Numbered from the stretch's first letter, positions 8,201-16,143 are shown. The stretch: 64,000 nucleotides of DNA from Micromonospora echinofusca (GCF_900091445.1 NZ_LT607733.1:6537001-6601000), one strand, 5' to 3'. Notes: a model not told the origin generated them from the sequence alone. Translations and numbers: made by a program.

Positions 8201-8465
8201 GCTCCGCCTCCGGGCTGAGTCGGTGCAGGCCGGGCTCGGCCGGGTGCAGCGTCTCGCGGAGGTGGTCGTACCAGGCGGGGTGGGTGAAGTCGCCGGTGCC
8301 GAGCACTCCGATGCCCTTGCGCCGTGCCCACCAGCCGAGGTTGGGCAGGGTCAGGTCGCGGCTGCACGCGCGCGAGTACTTCGAGTGGATGTGCAGATCC
8401 GCGACGAACGGCGAAGGGCCGCCGGGGGGTGCGGGACTGAACGGAGGCACGCCGCATCCTGTCAC
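5256..8465 (-). CDS. EndoQ-type PHP endonuclease fused to UvrD/PcrA helicase
   Basis: A 1069-residue two-enzyme fusion. Residues ~20-430 resemble endonuclease Q: PHP metal motifs ADLHIHSKYSRA (from 22), GTGDFTHP (~57), PAHIWTPWF (~184) and SNSDAHSP (~242), then TIEFFPEEGKYHADGHR, Cys299 and CPEC (315-318) of a zinc site, and GYDGEYG (~422). A Pro/Lys/Ala-rich linker (~450-510) leads to a full SF1A helicase: Walker A AGPGTGKT (~539), TFTRRAAEEL, Walker B FVDEYQD, GDPDQAIYSFRG, LNRNYRS and LTLHAAKGLEF. EndoQ cuts DNA 5' of deaminated or abasic bases; UvrD would unwind from the nick. GTG at 8465 is the likely start; a longer reading to 8531 lacks family similarity. Confidence 0.9.
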   Translation of the reverse strand: MTGCGVPPFSPAPPGGPSPFVADLHIHSKYSRACSRDLTLPNLGWWARRKGIGVLGTGDFTHPAWYDHLRETLHPAEPGLHRLSPEAERDIARRLPPRLASEAEADPVRFMLSVEISTIYKRDDRTRKVHHLIYLPDLDAVARFNAALGRIGNLGSDGRPILGLDSRDLLEITLEASADGYLVPAHIWTPWFSALGSKSGFDAIADCYADLAEHIFAVETGLSSDPGMNWRVGSLDGYQLVSNSDAHSPPALAREATVFATARDYFAIRDALRTGDGLAGTIEFFPEEGKYHADGHRLCGVNWSPEQTRAAGGRCPECGKPLTVGVLSRIEELADRPSGHRPAHARDVTHLVPLAEILGELNKVGARSKRVEGKLHELIAALGPELEILTTTPLDEIGRVGGELLAEGIGRLRRGDVRRVPGYDGEYGVITLFDPAELGGDAGTAQETLFDVPVPAQRTPAEPAPKPRAKRPTAARAEPKRKAAPPAPPPPIAPTPSPHEPFEPMLAGMEEVGTGLLDRLDAMQRVAASAPGGPLLIVAGPGTGKTRTLTHRIAYLCAELNVFPEQCLAITFTRRAAEELRHRLDGLLGPVAEDVTVGTFHSLGLTILRENADAVGLPADFRIADDAQRAEARAEAGDDDTAYAALLRKQDLVDLDELLTLPVALLKADKKLVQRYRERWRWIFVDEYQDVDEVQYELLRLLSPADGNLCAIGDPDQAIYSFRGADVGYFLRFSQDFTDARLVRLNRNYRSSAPILAAAVQAIAPSSLVRGRRLDPARLDPEAPLVGRYPAASVADEADFVVRTIDELVGGLSHRSLDSGRIDGRSTSLSFSDIAVLYRTDAQAAPIVDALARANIPVQKRSHDRLRDRPGVSAIARELRHADGLDGSLAARVRLAGQVLAERFAVPTLDGSGAVRPEDVRSAVDLLTPLARRCGDDLPLFLSQLATGAEVDALDPRAEAVTLLTLHAAKGLEFPVVFLVGAEDGLLPLRWPGSMPDDDAIAEERRLFFVGLTRAQDRLYVTHAARRSRHGTERECVPSPFLGAIDPGLFERFGEAEPRRPRDRQLRLI

Positions 8466-8550
8466 GACCGCGCCATAACCCACCCGTCGCCACGCACACC
8501 CGTGACCTGAGCATCCGGTGCTGGACAACACCGGCCGCCCGCGCTATGGG

Positions 8551-9822
8551 TCAGCGGGAGCGCAGCTCCACCAGGGTGATCTGGGGTTCGGCGCCGACGC
8601 GCACCGGCGGGCCCCAGAAGCCGGCGCCGTTGGTGACGTAGACCTTCGTGCCGTCGACCTCGCCCAGGCCGGAGACCACCGGCTGCTGGAGCTTCACCAG
8701 CAGGTTGAACGGGACCATCTGGCCGCCGTGGGTGTGCCCGGAGAGCTGGAGGTCGACGCCGAACTTCGCCGCCTCGACCGCCGCCACCGGCTGGTGGGCG
8801 AGCAGCACCACGGGGCGGTTCGGGTCGCGGTCGCCGAGCGCCGCCGCGTAGTCCGCCGGGGCGGCCAGGCCGGTGCCGGCGGCCGTGACGTCGTTCACCC
8901 CGGCCAGGTCGAGTACGCCGCCCCGGGCCTGGATCTCCGTCCGCTCGTTCTGCATGACCCGCAGGCCGAGGCGGTCCAACTCCTGGACCCACTCCTCGAC
9001 GCCCGAGTAGTACTCGTGGTTGCCGGTGACGAAGTAGCTGCCGTGCCGGGACCGCAGCCCGCGCAGCGGCTCGGCGGCCTCGCCCAGCTCCGCGACCGAG
9101 CCGTCGACCAGGTCGCCGACGACGGCGACGATGTCGGCGTCCAGGCGGTTGATCGCGGCGACGATCCGCTCGGTGTGCGCCCGGCCGCGCAGCGGGCCGA
9201 GGTGGATGTCGGAGACGGTGGCGATCCGCAGGCCGTCCATGCTGCGGGGGAGCTTGGCCAGCGGGATCTGCACCCGGTCGAGCTGCGGCGGGCCGAGGGC
9301 GGTGCGGATGCCGTACCCGGTGAGACCGGTCGCCGTGAGCCCGGCGAAGATCGCGGCCCCACGGGCGAGCAGCAACCGGCGGGCCGGGTCGTGGTCGGGC
9401 TGCCCGACGGCTCCGGCGGCCGGCGGGTCGGCCGGACCCGCCGCGCCCACCGCGGAGGGCTCGGGCGCGGCGGAGACCATGGCGGGCTCGGGTGCGGCGG
9501 CGGTGGGCTCCGCGGCGGCGACCTGGCGACGCAGCACGAGCTTCGTCACCGCCATCGGCACTTCCAGCGCCACGAGCAGGACGAGCAGGTAGAACATGAC
9601 GGCGAGCCAGAGGTAGCCCGGCCACGCGAGCCAGTAGAGGCCCGCCTGGGTGCCGACCATGGTCGCCGGTACGAGCAGCGCGAGCACCAGGGCGGTGATC
9701 CCGCCGATCCGCCGCCAGCGCCCCGGGGTGGTGGTGTCCCGCACCAGGCGCTTCCACAGGTAGAGGTGGATCAGGCCGGTGACCAGCCCTATGGTGGCGA
9801 CGAACGCCAGTGCCGCCAGCAT
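8551..9822 (-). CDS. Membrane-anchored metallophosphoesterase
   Basis: A 423-residue protein. The first ~100 residues hold four hydrophobic helices, followed by an Ala/Pro linker, a further hydrophobic stretch (~150-170) and a calcineurin-like phosphoesterase domain: VSDIHLGP with Asp205 and His207, GDLVDG, GNHEYY, LAHQP and SGHTHGGQ give the full two-metal site. The substrate is unknown; YkuE/YaeI-like relatives act on lipid or cell-envelope phosphates. ATG at 9822 is taken because the first helix MLAALAFVATIGLVTG begins there. It follows moaD by 13 bases on the same strand. Confidence 0.87.
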   Translation of the reverse strand: MLAALAFVATIGLVTGLIHLYLWKRLVRDTTTPGRWRRIGGITALVLALLVPATMVGTQAGLYWLAWPGYLWLAVMFYLLVLLVALEVPMAVTKLVLRRQVAAAEPTAAAPEPAMVSAAPEPSAVGAAGPADPPAAGAVGQPDHDPARRLLLARGAAIFAGLTATGLTGYGIRTALGPPQLDRVQIPLAKLPRSMDGLRIATVSDIHLGPLRGRAHTERIVAAINRLDADIVAVVGDLVDGSVAELGEAAEPLRGLRSRHGSYFVTGNHEYYSGVEEWVQELDRLGLRVMQNERTEIQARGGVLDLAGVNDVTAAGTGLAAPADYAAALGDRDPNRPVVLLAHQPVAAVEAAKFGVDLQLSGHTHGGQMVPFNLLVKLQQPVVSGLGEVDGTKVYVTNGAGFWGPPVRVGAEPQITLVELRSR

Positions 9823-9835
9823 GTGTGCGCCTCCC

Positions 9836-10195
9836 TCAGCCGCCCGCGAAGGGCGGCAGGACGTCGATCGTGGCCCCGGCCGGAAGCGGTGCCCGCCGAT
9901 CATGACAGGTCACGCCGTCGACGAGGAAACTCGCCACCTTCAGCACGGCGGCGAGCCGTTCGCCGTGCCGTTCGGTCAACTCGACGAGGAGTTCGTCCAG
10001 GGACCGGCCGCCGGATGCGGTCTCCTCGGACCGGCCGGCGGCGGCCCGCGCCCCGGCGAAGTAGCGGACGGTCAGCGGCGCCCCGGCGCCGGCAGCCGGT
10101 TCGGCCGGGGTCGGTTCGGGCTCGGCCGGGCCTGTGTGCGCCGGTGGGGCCGGGGCCGCTGCCCAGGTACGGCCCGCGTGCGTCGGTGCCGCCAC
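9836..10195 (-). CDS. moaD: MoaD/ThiS-family sulfur carrier
   Basis: A 119-residue protein: about 38 residues of low-complexity Ala/Pro-rich extension, then a beta-grasp domain starting LTVRYFAGARAAAG and ending LPPFAGG. The terminal Gly-Gly is the site adenylated and thiocarboxylated for sulfur transfer by molybdopterin synthase in molybdenum cofactor synthesis. GTG at 10195 lies 2 bases after the moaA stop, so translation is coupled to moaA. No moaE is seen in the window. ThiS is less likely given moaA next door. Confidence 0.87.
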   Translation of the reverse strand: MAAPTHAGRTWAAAPAPPAHTGPAEPEPTPAEPAAGAGAPLTVRYFAGARAAAGRSEETASGGRSLDELLVELTERHGERLAAVLKVASFLVDGVTCHDRRAPLPAGATIDVLPPFAGG

Positions 10196-10197
10196 GG

Positions 10198-11211
10198 TCA
10201 GCCTCCGATCGCGGACATCGGCCGGGCGGGCTGGAGGAAGGCCGGGTCGTCGATGCCGTGCCCGGCCCGCTTTCCCCACATCGCGGTGCGCCAGCGCCGG
10301 GCCAGCTCGTCGTCGTCCGCTCCGGCCCGCAGGGCGCCGCGCAGGTCGGACTCCTCGGTGGCGAAGAGGCAGGCGCGGACCTGCCCGTCGGCGGTGAGCC
10401 GGGTGCGGTCGCAGTCGCCGCAGAACGGCCGGGTGACGCTGGCGATCACGCCGACCCGGGCGGGGCCGCCGCCGACCAGCCAGGTCTCGGCCGGCGCCGC
10501 GCCGCGCTCCGCCGGGTCGGGGGTCAGGTCGAACTCCCCGCGCAGGGAGGCCAGGATCTCGTCGGCGGTGACCATGGTGTCGCGGTTCCAGCCGTGCTGG
10601 GCGTCCAGCGGCATCTGCTCGATGAACCGCAGCTCGTAGCCGTGCGCGAGGGCGAAGCGCAGCAGCGGTGGCGCCTCGTCGTCGTTGACGCCGCGCATCA
10701 GCACCGAATTGATCTTGACGGGGGTGAGCCCGGCGGCGGCTGCCCCGGCCAGCCCGGCGAGCACGTCCGCCAGGCGGGGGCGCCGGGTCAGCCGGGCGAA
10801 CCGCTCCGCATCCAGGGTGTCAAGCGAGACGTTCACCCGGTCCAGCCCGGCGGCGTGCAGCGCGGGGGCGAGCCGGTCCAGCCCGATGCCGTTGGTCGTC
10901 AGTGAGATCCGGGGGCGCGGCTCCAGCGCCGCCACGGCGGCCACGATGCCGACCAGGCCGGGCCGGATCAGCGGCTCCCCGCCGGTGAACCGCACCTCGG
11001 TGACGCCTAGCAGGCGCACCGCGACCCCGACCAGCCGGACGATCTCGTCGTCGTCGAGCAGTTGCGGGCCGGGCAGCCAGGCCAGCCCTTCGGCCGGCAT
11101 GCAGTAGGTGCAGCGCAGGTTGCACTTGTCGGTCAGGGAGACCCGCAGGTCCCGGGCGACGCGGCCGTACCGGTCGGCGAGGACGCCGGCGGTCGGCGGG
11201 GCGGCGGTCAC
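10198..11211 (-). CDS. moaA: GTP 3',8-cyclase MoaA
   Basis: A 337-residue radical SAM enzyme for the first step of molybdenum cofactor synthesis, converting GTP to 3',8-cyclo-GTP. Visible are the N-terminal [4Fe-4S] motif Cys30-x3-Cys34-x2-Cys37 (CNLRCTYC), GGEP (77-80), the second cluster Cys264, Cys267 and Cys281, and the C-terminal Gly-Gly needed for catalysis. Length matches the family. GTG at 11211 overlaps the stop of the upstream kinase-like gene (GTGA), so the three genes kinase, moaA and moaD form one transcription unit. Confidence 0.95.
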   Translation of the reverse strand: MTAAPPTAGVLADRYGRVARDLRVSLTDKCNLRCTYCMPAEGLAWLPGPQLLDDDEIVRLVGVAVRLLGVTEVRFTGGEPLIRPGLVGIVAAVAALEPRPRISLTTNGIGLDRLAPALHAAGLDRVNVSLDTLDAERFARLTRRPRLADVLAGLAGAAAAGLTPVKINSVLMRGVNDDEAPPLLRFALAHGYELRFIEQMPLDAQHGWNRDTMVTADEILASLRGEFDLTPDPAERGAAPAETWLVGGGPARVGVIASVTRPFCGDCDRTRLTADGQVRACLFATEESDLRGALRAGADDDELARRWRTAMWGKRAGHGIDDPAFLQPARPMSAIGG

Positions 11212-12122
11212 CCGTCGACGGTAGCGCGCCCGAGCCCGGCCAGCGCCGCCCGGGCGGTACGGGCGACCGCATCCCGGTACGCCGCGCCGAACAGGGCGGC
11301 GTGCACCAGCATCAGGTGGAGCTGGTGCAGCGGCACCCGCTCCCGCCACCCGTCGGCCAGCGGCCACTCCTGCGCGTACGCGGCGAGGATCCGGTCGAGG
11401 TGCGGTGCGCCCCCGAAGAGGGCCAGCTGAGCCAGGTCGGTCTCCCGGTGCCCGCCGTGCGCCGCCGGGTCGACCAGCCAGACCCTGTCGTCCGCGCCCC
11501 AGAGCGCGTTGCCCGGCCAGAGGTCGCCGTGGATCCGGGCCGGCGGCTCGTCCCCGCCGAACTCGCCGATCCGCTCGACGACCTGCTCGACCAGCACGGC
11601 CTCGACGTCGGTGAGCCCGCCGCCGGCCACCGCGCGGCGCAGGTGGGGCAGCAGCCGGCACCGGGCGAACCAGCGCGACCAGGGGCCGTCGTCCGGCCTG
11701 TTGTCCTGCGGGAGGGACCCGACGAAGCCGGCCCAGTCGGCCCCGAACGCCGGTGCGCCGGCCCGGTGCAGGGCCGCCAGCTCGCGACCGAACCGTTCGG
11801 CCGCCTCGGGCGTCGGCTCGCCGGGCTCGATCCACTCCAGCGCGAGCAGCCCGGGCAGCGCCACGACCACCTCCGGTACGGCGACCGCCCCGGCCTCGCG
11901 CAGCCACCGCAGGCCGGCCGCCTCGGCGGCGAAGAAGCCCTCGGGCACCGGTCCTCCGGCGGTCTCCGGCCAGGTCTTGGCGAAGACCGAGTGCCCGTCG
12001 TCCAGGGTGAGCCGGGACGCGGCGCAGATGTCGCCACCGGCGACCGGCGTCTCCCGGATCCGCTGGTGGGTCAGGAAGGTCGGCAGGTGCTCCGGGTGTG
12101 CCCGCAGGTACGCCAGATCCAT
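11208..12122 (-). CDS. Fructosamine kinase family protein
   Basis: A 304-residue aminoglycoside-phosphotransferase-fold kinase: DGHSVFAKTWP near the N-terminus supplies the ATP-binding Lys, RIHGDLWPGNALW is the catalytic loop, and LVDPAAHGGHRETDLAQL is the metal-binding segment with the fructosamine-kinase pattern. Relatives phosphorylate ketosamines so that glycated proteins or small amines are repaired. ATG at 12122 (MDLAYLRAHPEHLP) is chosen over upstream in-frame codons because the family similarity begins there. Its stop overlaps the moaA start, an unexplained pairing. Confidence 0.85.
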   Translation of the reverse strand: MDLAYLRAHPEHLPTFLTHQRIRETPVAGGDICAASRLTLDDGHSVFAKTWPETAGGPVPEGFFAAEAAGLRWLREAGAVAVPEVVVALPGLLALEWIEPGEPTPEAAERFGRELAALHRAGAPAFGADWAGFVGSLPQDNRPDDGPWSRWFARCRLLPHLRRAVAGGGLTDVEAVLVEQVVERIGEFGGDEPPARIHGDLWPGNALWGADDRVWLVDPAAHGGHRETDLAQLALFGGAPHLDRILAAYAQEWPLADGWRERVPLHQLHLMLVHAALFGAAYRDAVARTARAALAGLGRATVDG

Positions 12123-12178
12123 CTGCGCAAGGTAACGCGCCGACGGCGTCCCGTCCCGCCGGAAACGGGCTGTCGTGA

Positions 12179-12224
12179 ATCTTGGACGATTTCGGCCCCG
12201 CAGAGGGCTTGTTAGCTCCAAGAT
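12179..12224. repeat. Small palindromic element with ATCTTGGA / TCCAAGAT ends
   Basis: ATCTTGGA (12179-12186) and TCCAAGAT (12217-12224) bracket a 30-base interior in the gap between the kinase-like and DUF4192 genes. The end sequence resembles that of the element at 63049-63102 (GATCTTGG / CCAAGATC), but the interior differs. It looks like a dispersed intergenic repeat; no function can be assigned. Confidence 0.5.
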
Positions 12225-12310
12225 CGCCGGGGCTCGGTGCGGGGCGTGCCCGTTGGGGGTGGCGTCCGAGGGGCGAGAATCGGCTGAGCTGCATAGATAC
12301 TCTCCGTGTC

Positions 12311-12336
12311 TGTGGATAACCCGTGTGTCGTCCACA
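12311..12336. promoter_or_regulatory. Pair of DnaA-box-like sequences
   Basis: TGTGGATAA (12311-12319) is an exact copy of the classical DnaA box TTATCCACA on the minus strand; TCGTCCACA (12328-12336) is a one-mismatch partner on the plus strand. They lie about 40-65 bases before the DUF4192 start codon, where DnaA could affect its promoter. Confidence 0.45.
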
Positions 12337-12376
12337 GGGGCCGGCAGTCGATCCGCCCCCGCCGCAGGCTGCAGCC

Positions 12377-13417
12377 ATGACCCCGACCGACCGCCCCCGG
12401 CTCGCCGTCCGTTCCCCCGCCGACCTCATCGCCGCCGTGCCCTTCCTGCTCGGCTTCCACCCGACCGACAGCGTCGTCGTGGTGGCGATGCGGGGCCGCC
12501 GGATCACCTTCGCCGCCCGCGCGGACCTGCCCGACCTCGCCGACCCGCGGGACCCTGCCGGCCACCTCGCCGGCGTCGTCGCCCGGCAGCACGCCGAGAC
12601 CGCCACGGTCCTCGGCTACGGTCCGGCGCCGCTGGTCACCCCGGCGGTCGACGCCGTGCGCGCCGCGCTCACCACCGCCGGGCTCCCCGTGCTCGACGCC
12701 CTGCGCGTCACCGAGGGCCGCTACTGGTCGTACCTCTGCACCGAGCCGGCGTGCTGCCCGCCCGACGGCACCCCCTACGACGTCGGCGCGAGCGAGGTCA
12801 GCGCGGCAGCCGTCTTCGCCGGCCAGGTCGCGCTGCCCGACCGGGCCGCCCTGGTCGCGCAGGTCGCCCCGGTGACCGGTCAAGCCCGTTCGGCCGTACG
12901 CCGGGCCACCGCCCGCGCCGGGCGACGCCTCGCGGCCCTGCTCGACCAGGAGCCCGCGACCGACCCGCGGGGCGGGCGGGCGGTCCGCGCGGCGGGGACG
13001 GCGGCGGTACGCTCCGCGCTGCGCCGGCAGCGGCGGGGGCAGCGCCTCAGCGACGACGAGGTCGCCTGGCTGAGCGTGCTGCTGACCCAGGTGCCGGTAC
13101 GCGACCACGCCTGGGAGCGCACCGACGGGCGGGACGAGGACATCGCGCTCTGGACCGACGTGCTGCGCCGGGCCGAGCCGGAGCTGATCGCCGTGCCGGC
13201 CGCGCTGCTGGCGTTCGCGGCGTGGCGGGCGGGGCAGGGTGCGCTGGCGGCCGTGGCCCTGGAGCGGGCCCTGGCCGAGCACCCCGGCCACTCGATGGCG
13301 CTGCTCCTCGATGACCTGCTGCGCCGGGGCGTGCCGCCGTCGGAGCTGGACGGCTGGCCGGCGGTGGAAACGCCCGGGGTGCTACGCCGCCGGCGCAGCC
13401 GACGCGGCCCCCGCTGA
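12377..13417 (+). CDS. DUF4192 family protein
   Basis: A 346-residue soluble protein. It opens LAVRSPADLIAAVPFLLGFHPTDSVVVVAM, the signature start of the actinobacterial DUF4192 family, and has the conserved GRYWSYLCTEPACCPPDGTPY segment with a Cys-Cys pair (about residues 113-135). The C-terminal half is helical, ending in a basic tail (RRRRSRRGPR). No biochemical function is established. ATG at 12377 is chosen because the family sequence begins a few codons later. A DnaA-box pair lies just upstream. It converges on the serine hydrolase gene with only 6 bases between stops. Confidence 0.85.
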   Translation: MTPTDRPRLAVRSPADLIAAVPFLLGFHPTDSVVVVAMRGRRITFAARADLPDLADPRDPAGHLAGVVARQHAETATVLGYGPAPLVTPAVDAVRAALTTAGLPVLDALRVTEGRYWSYLCTEPACCPPDGTPYDVGASEVSAAAVFAGQVALPDRAALVAQVAPVTGQARSAVRRATARAGRRLAALLDQEPATDPRGGRAVRAAGTAAVRSALRRQRRGQRLSDDEVAWLSVLLTQVPVRDHAWERTDGRDEDIALWTDVLRRAEPELIAVPAALLAFAAWRAGQGALAAVALERALAEHPGHSMALLLDDLLRRGVPPSELDGWPAVETPGVLRRRRSRRGPR

Positions 13418-13423
13418 CTCCCG

Positions 13424-14596
13424 TCAGAGCATCCCGAGCGCGGCTCCGATGACGGCCTGAGCCGTACGGCTGAGCTCCTCACCCTTGGCGTCGGTCCCGG
13501 TGATCGAGTACTGCGTCCGGAACCGGCCGTCGCGGGTGGACGCCACGCCGGTCAGGTAGCCGAACCGGGAGCCCGTCTTGATCCACAGGACTTCGCCTCC
13601 GGGCAGCGGGAACGCGGTGAGCCCGGCGCTGTAGCGGGCCGGACCACCGGAGACGTCGGGGACAGCGGGCAGGGTGAACATCTCGGCCAGTTGGGCCGGC
13701 GGCACGACCCGGCCGGCGAAGAGCGCGGTGACGAACGTGTCCAGGTCGGCGAGGCTGGAGATGACGTTGCCGGAGGCGGGGGTGAAGGTCTGGCTCCAGG
13801 TCGTGGCGTCCATCAGTTCGGTGGCTCCGTCGCGTACGACGGCCTGGTATCCGTGTGCGTGCGGACCGAGGATGCGCGGGTCGTCGCCAGGGGCGTACGT
13901 GTCTCGCAGGCGGAGCGGGCGGGCGATCCGCCGGTCCAGCTCCCGCGCGTACGCGTGGCCGGTGACCTTCTCCACCAGCAGGCCGGCGACGATGTAGCCC
14001 ATGTTGGTGTAGTGCTGCTTCGTCCCGGGTGCGAACTGCCTGGGGTTGCGCAGGCCGAGTCGCACGATCTGCTCCGGGGTCCACCTGTCGTACCGGTGGG
14101 CGAGCTGCCACTCGATGCCGTCCGGCATGGTCGGGCTGGGGATGCCGTTGGTGTGGTCGAGCAGTTGGCGGACGGTGACGGTCGGGTAGTCGGCGGGCAG
14201 CAGCCCGGGCAGGTGACGCTGCACCGGGTCGGCCAGGCCGATGCGGCCCTCGGCGACCAGTTGCAGCACCAGTGCGGCGGTGAAGACCTTGGTGACGCTG
14301 CCGATCCGGAAGCGTGCGTGCGGCGGCACGGGGGCCTGACTGCGCAGGTCCCGGACGCCGGTGGCGCCGGTCCAGCAGCCGTCCGGGGTGATGATCCGGA
14401 CCTGGGCGCTGGTGGCGTCGGAGTTGGGTAATCCGGCGATCGCCTGCCGGAGTGGGCCGGGGTCGAGGGTGCCGGGGCGGCAGCCGGCGGCGGAGCGGGC
14501 CGGGGGTGCGGCGGTGACCGCGCCCGGGGTCACGACGGTCAGCACGGTGGCGAGCGCCGTCGCGACGAGAGCGGTCCGGCCATTCACGATTCTCAT
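13424..14596 (-). CDS. Secreted serine hydrolase (beta-lactamase / D-Ala-D-Ala carboxypeptidase family)
   Basis: A 390-residue exported protein. Residues 1-30 form a signal peptide (basic MRIVNGR, hydrophobic core, Ala-x-Ala site before PPARS). The class C penicillin-binding fold is shown by Ser100-V-T-Lys103 (RIGSVTKVF), Tyr196-T-Asn198 (HYTNMGY) and a late KTG triad (IKTGSRFGY). Streptomyces R61-type DD-carboxypeptidases and esterases share this layout; whether peptidoglycan or another ester/amide is the substrate is unknown. ATG at 14596 is chosen for the signal peptide. Confidence 0.88.
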   Translation of the reverse strand: MRIVNGRTALVATALATVLTVVTPGAVTAAPPARSAAGCRPGTLDPGPLRQAIAGLPNSDATSAQVRIITPDGCWTGATGVRDLRSQAPVPPHARFRIGSVTKVFTAALVLQLVAEGRIGLADPVQRHLPGLLPADYPTVTVRQLLDHTNGIPSPTMPDGIEWQLAHRYDRWTPEQIVRLGLRNPRQFAPGTKQHYTNMGYIVAGLLVEKVTGHAYARELDRRIARPLRLRDTYAPGDDPRILGPHAHGYQAVVRDGATELMDATTWSQTFTPASGNVISSLADLDTFVTALFAGRVVPPAQLAEMFTLPAVPDVSGGPARYSAGLTAFPLPGGEVLWIKTGSRFGYLTGVASTRDGRFRTQYSITGTDAKGEELSRTAQAVIGAALGML

Positions 14597-14768
14597 GACA
14601 TCGAGCCTTGCCTCCCGGTGCCGGCCGGGCATCGGGGAGATTCCCCTGGCGCACCCGCATCGGACGATCGGGGATAACCCGGTCATCCGTGGCAGCGGCT
14701 CGACCTCGGGGACACCAACGTGGCAGGCGTGCATGGCCGCGCGGCAGATCAGGTCCGGCGACGTCCTG

Positions 14769-15620
14769 TCACCCCCCGTCCTCCTCGCGCGTGGCCCGCT
14801 GTCGGTAGCTGCTCAGGGAGAGGCCGAGTACCGACCGGAACTCGTTGGCGAGGTGGGCGTGGTCGCTGTAGCCGAGGTCGGCGGCGACCGTGGCCAGGGT
14901 CGTGTCCGGGTCGGTACGCAGGCGTTCGGCCGCCTCCTGTAGCCGACGCCGACGGATCATCGTCGACGGCGGCAGCCCGACGTACCGTCCCGCGAGCCGC
15001 TGCAACGAGCGGGTGGACAGGCGCACGCGTACGGCGGCATCCTCGACCGTCCGGATCGTCGGATCGGTGTCGATGGCCTCGGCCATCGCGTTGGCCAGCA
15101 GCGCCTCGTCGTTCGGCCGTGGGATCGTGTCGCTGAGCCACCCCGCGAAGGCATCGACGGCCCGGCGGTGCCGGGTCTGCCGGTCGCCCGGCCCGGTCAT
15201 CTCGCGGTGCACCCGCTCGTGCAGGACGGGTAGGTCCACGGCCTCGTAGCGGTCCCGCAGGGCCGCCGGATCCGCGACGAGATGGCGTACGGCCGCCGGC
15301 CGCAGCAGGGCGCCGACGGCCCAGCCCGTGCCGGTGAGGTCACGGTACGAACCGCCGGTCGTCGGTCCGGAGATGCCGACCGCGTCCGGTTCGACGACGA
15401 GGTTGCAGGCGGGGAAGGCGATCAGCTGCTGCCGGGAGGACCGCCCCGGCTGGATCTGCCACTCCGGGATCCAGAACCATCGCACAAGCTGCCGCACCGC
15501 ATCCGGCGGCGGGAGCCGGTCGAACGTGGGCAGCCGCGCCGGGTAGAGGACACCCCGTGGGCTCGCCGCATCCGTGCCGGCCGCCTGGCGCGAATCTTCA
15601 AGCCGGCCCACGCCCGCCAT
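14769..15620 (-). CDS. AraC-family transcriptional regulator
   Basis: A 283-residue regulator. The N-terminal part (WFWIPEWQIQPG... FPACNLVVEPD) resembles the cupin-like sensor of AraC proteins that respond to small aromatic or carbonyl compounds. The last ~100 residues are the two helix-turn-helix unit: TVEDAAVRVRLSTRSLQRLAGRY and TTLATVAADLGYSDHAHLANEF. It is divergent from the VOC gene with 16 bases between start codons, so it very likely controls that gene and itself from the shared region. An alternative start lies a few codons downstream. Confidence 0.85.
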   Translation of the reverse strand: MAGVGRLEDSRQAAGTDAASPRGVLYPARLPTFDRLPPPDAVRQLVRWFWIPEWQIQPGRSSRQQLIAFPACNLVVEPDAVGISGPTTGGSYRDLTGTGWAVGALLRPAAVRHLVADPAALRDRYEAVDLPVLHERVHREMTGPGDRQTRHRRAVDAFAGWLSDTIPRPNDEALLANAMAEAIDTDPTIRTVEDAAVRVRLSTRSLQRLAGRYVGLPPSTMIRRRRLQEAAERLRTDPDTTLATVAADLGYSDHAHLANEFRSVLGLSLSSYRQRATREEDGG

Positions 15621-15636
15621 TCCTACGATCGGTCAC

Positions 15637-16143
15637 ATGACTGCAACGAGCCGAGCCGCCGACGGTGAGCACACCACGAACGGTACGCCGCACGGCGCCA
15701 CCAGCCTGACCCCCTTCCTGGCGATCCCCGACGCACGCGGCGCCATCGACTTCTATCGGGACATCTTCGGTGCCCGGGTGGTCGACGTGACCGAGATGGG
15801 CGGAGTCGTGGCCCACGCCGTCCTCGACTTCGGCCACGGGCTGCTGCAACTCGGGGAGCCGATGCCCGACTACGGGCTCGTCGCGGCACCCGAAGGGGAC
15901 CAGGACTGCTACTCGATGGGCCTCTACTGCCCGGACGTGGACGCGGTCGTCGCCCGGGCCGAGGCGGCCGGCGCCGTCGTCCGTGAGGCGCCGTCCACCT
16001 TCGTGTCCGGCGACCGGTTCGCCAGCATCAGGGACCCCTTCGGCGTACGGTGGTCGGTCATGACCCGGGTGGAGGACCTCTCCGAGAAGGAGAGCGCGCG
16101 ACGGGTCGCCGAATGGGCCGAGCAGCAGAACCAAGCGAGCTGA
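15637..16143 (+). CDS. VOC (glyoxalase/bleomycin-resistance) family protein
   Basis: A 168-residue protein with the paired beta-alpha-beta-beta-beta motifs of the vicinal oxygen chelate fold: TPFLAIPDARGAIDFYRDIFGA in the first half, then YCPDVDAVVARAEAAGA and RDPFGVRWSVMTRVED in the second. It resembles PhnB/YdfO-type members rather than glyoxalase I, so the reaction is not known. ATG at 15637 lies 8 bases after TACGAT (15623-15628), a leaderless start. The AraC gene next door is its probable regulator. Confidence 0.87.
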   Translation: MTATSRAADGEHTTNGTPHGATSLTPFLAIPDARGAIDFYRDIFGARVVDVTEMGGVVAHAVLDFGHGLLQLGEPMPDYGLVAAPEGDQDCYSMGLYCPDVDAVVARAEAAGAVVREAPSTFVSGDRFASIRDPFGVRWSVMTRVEDLSEKESARRVAEWAEQQNQAS

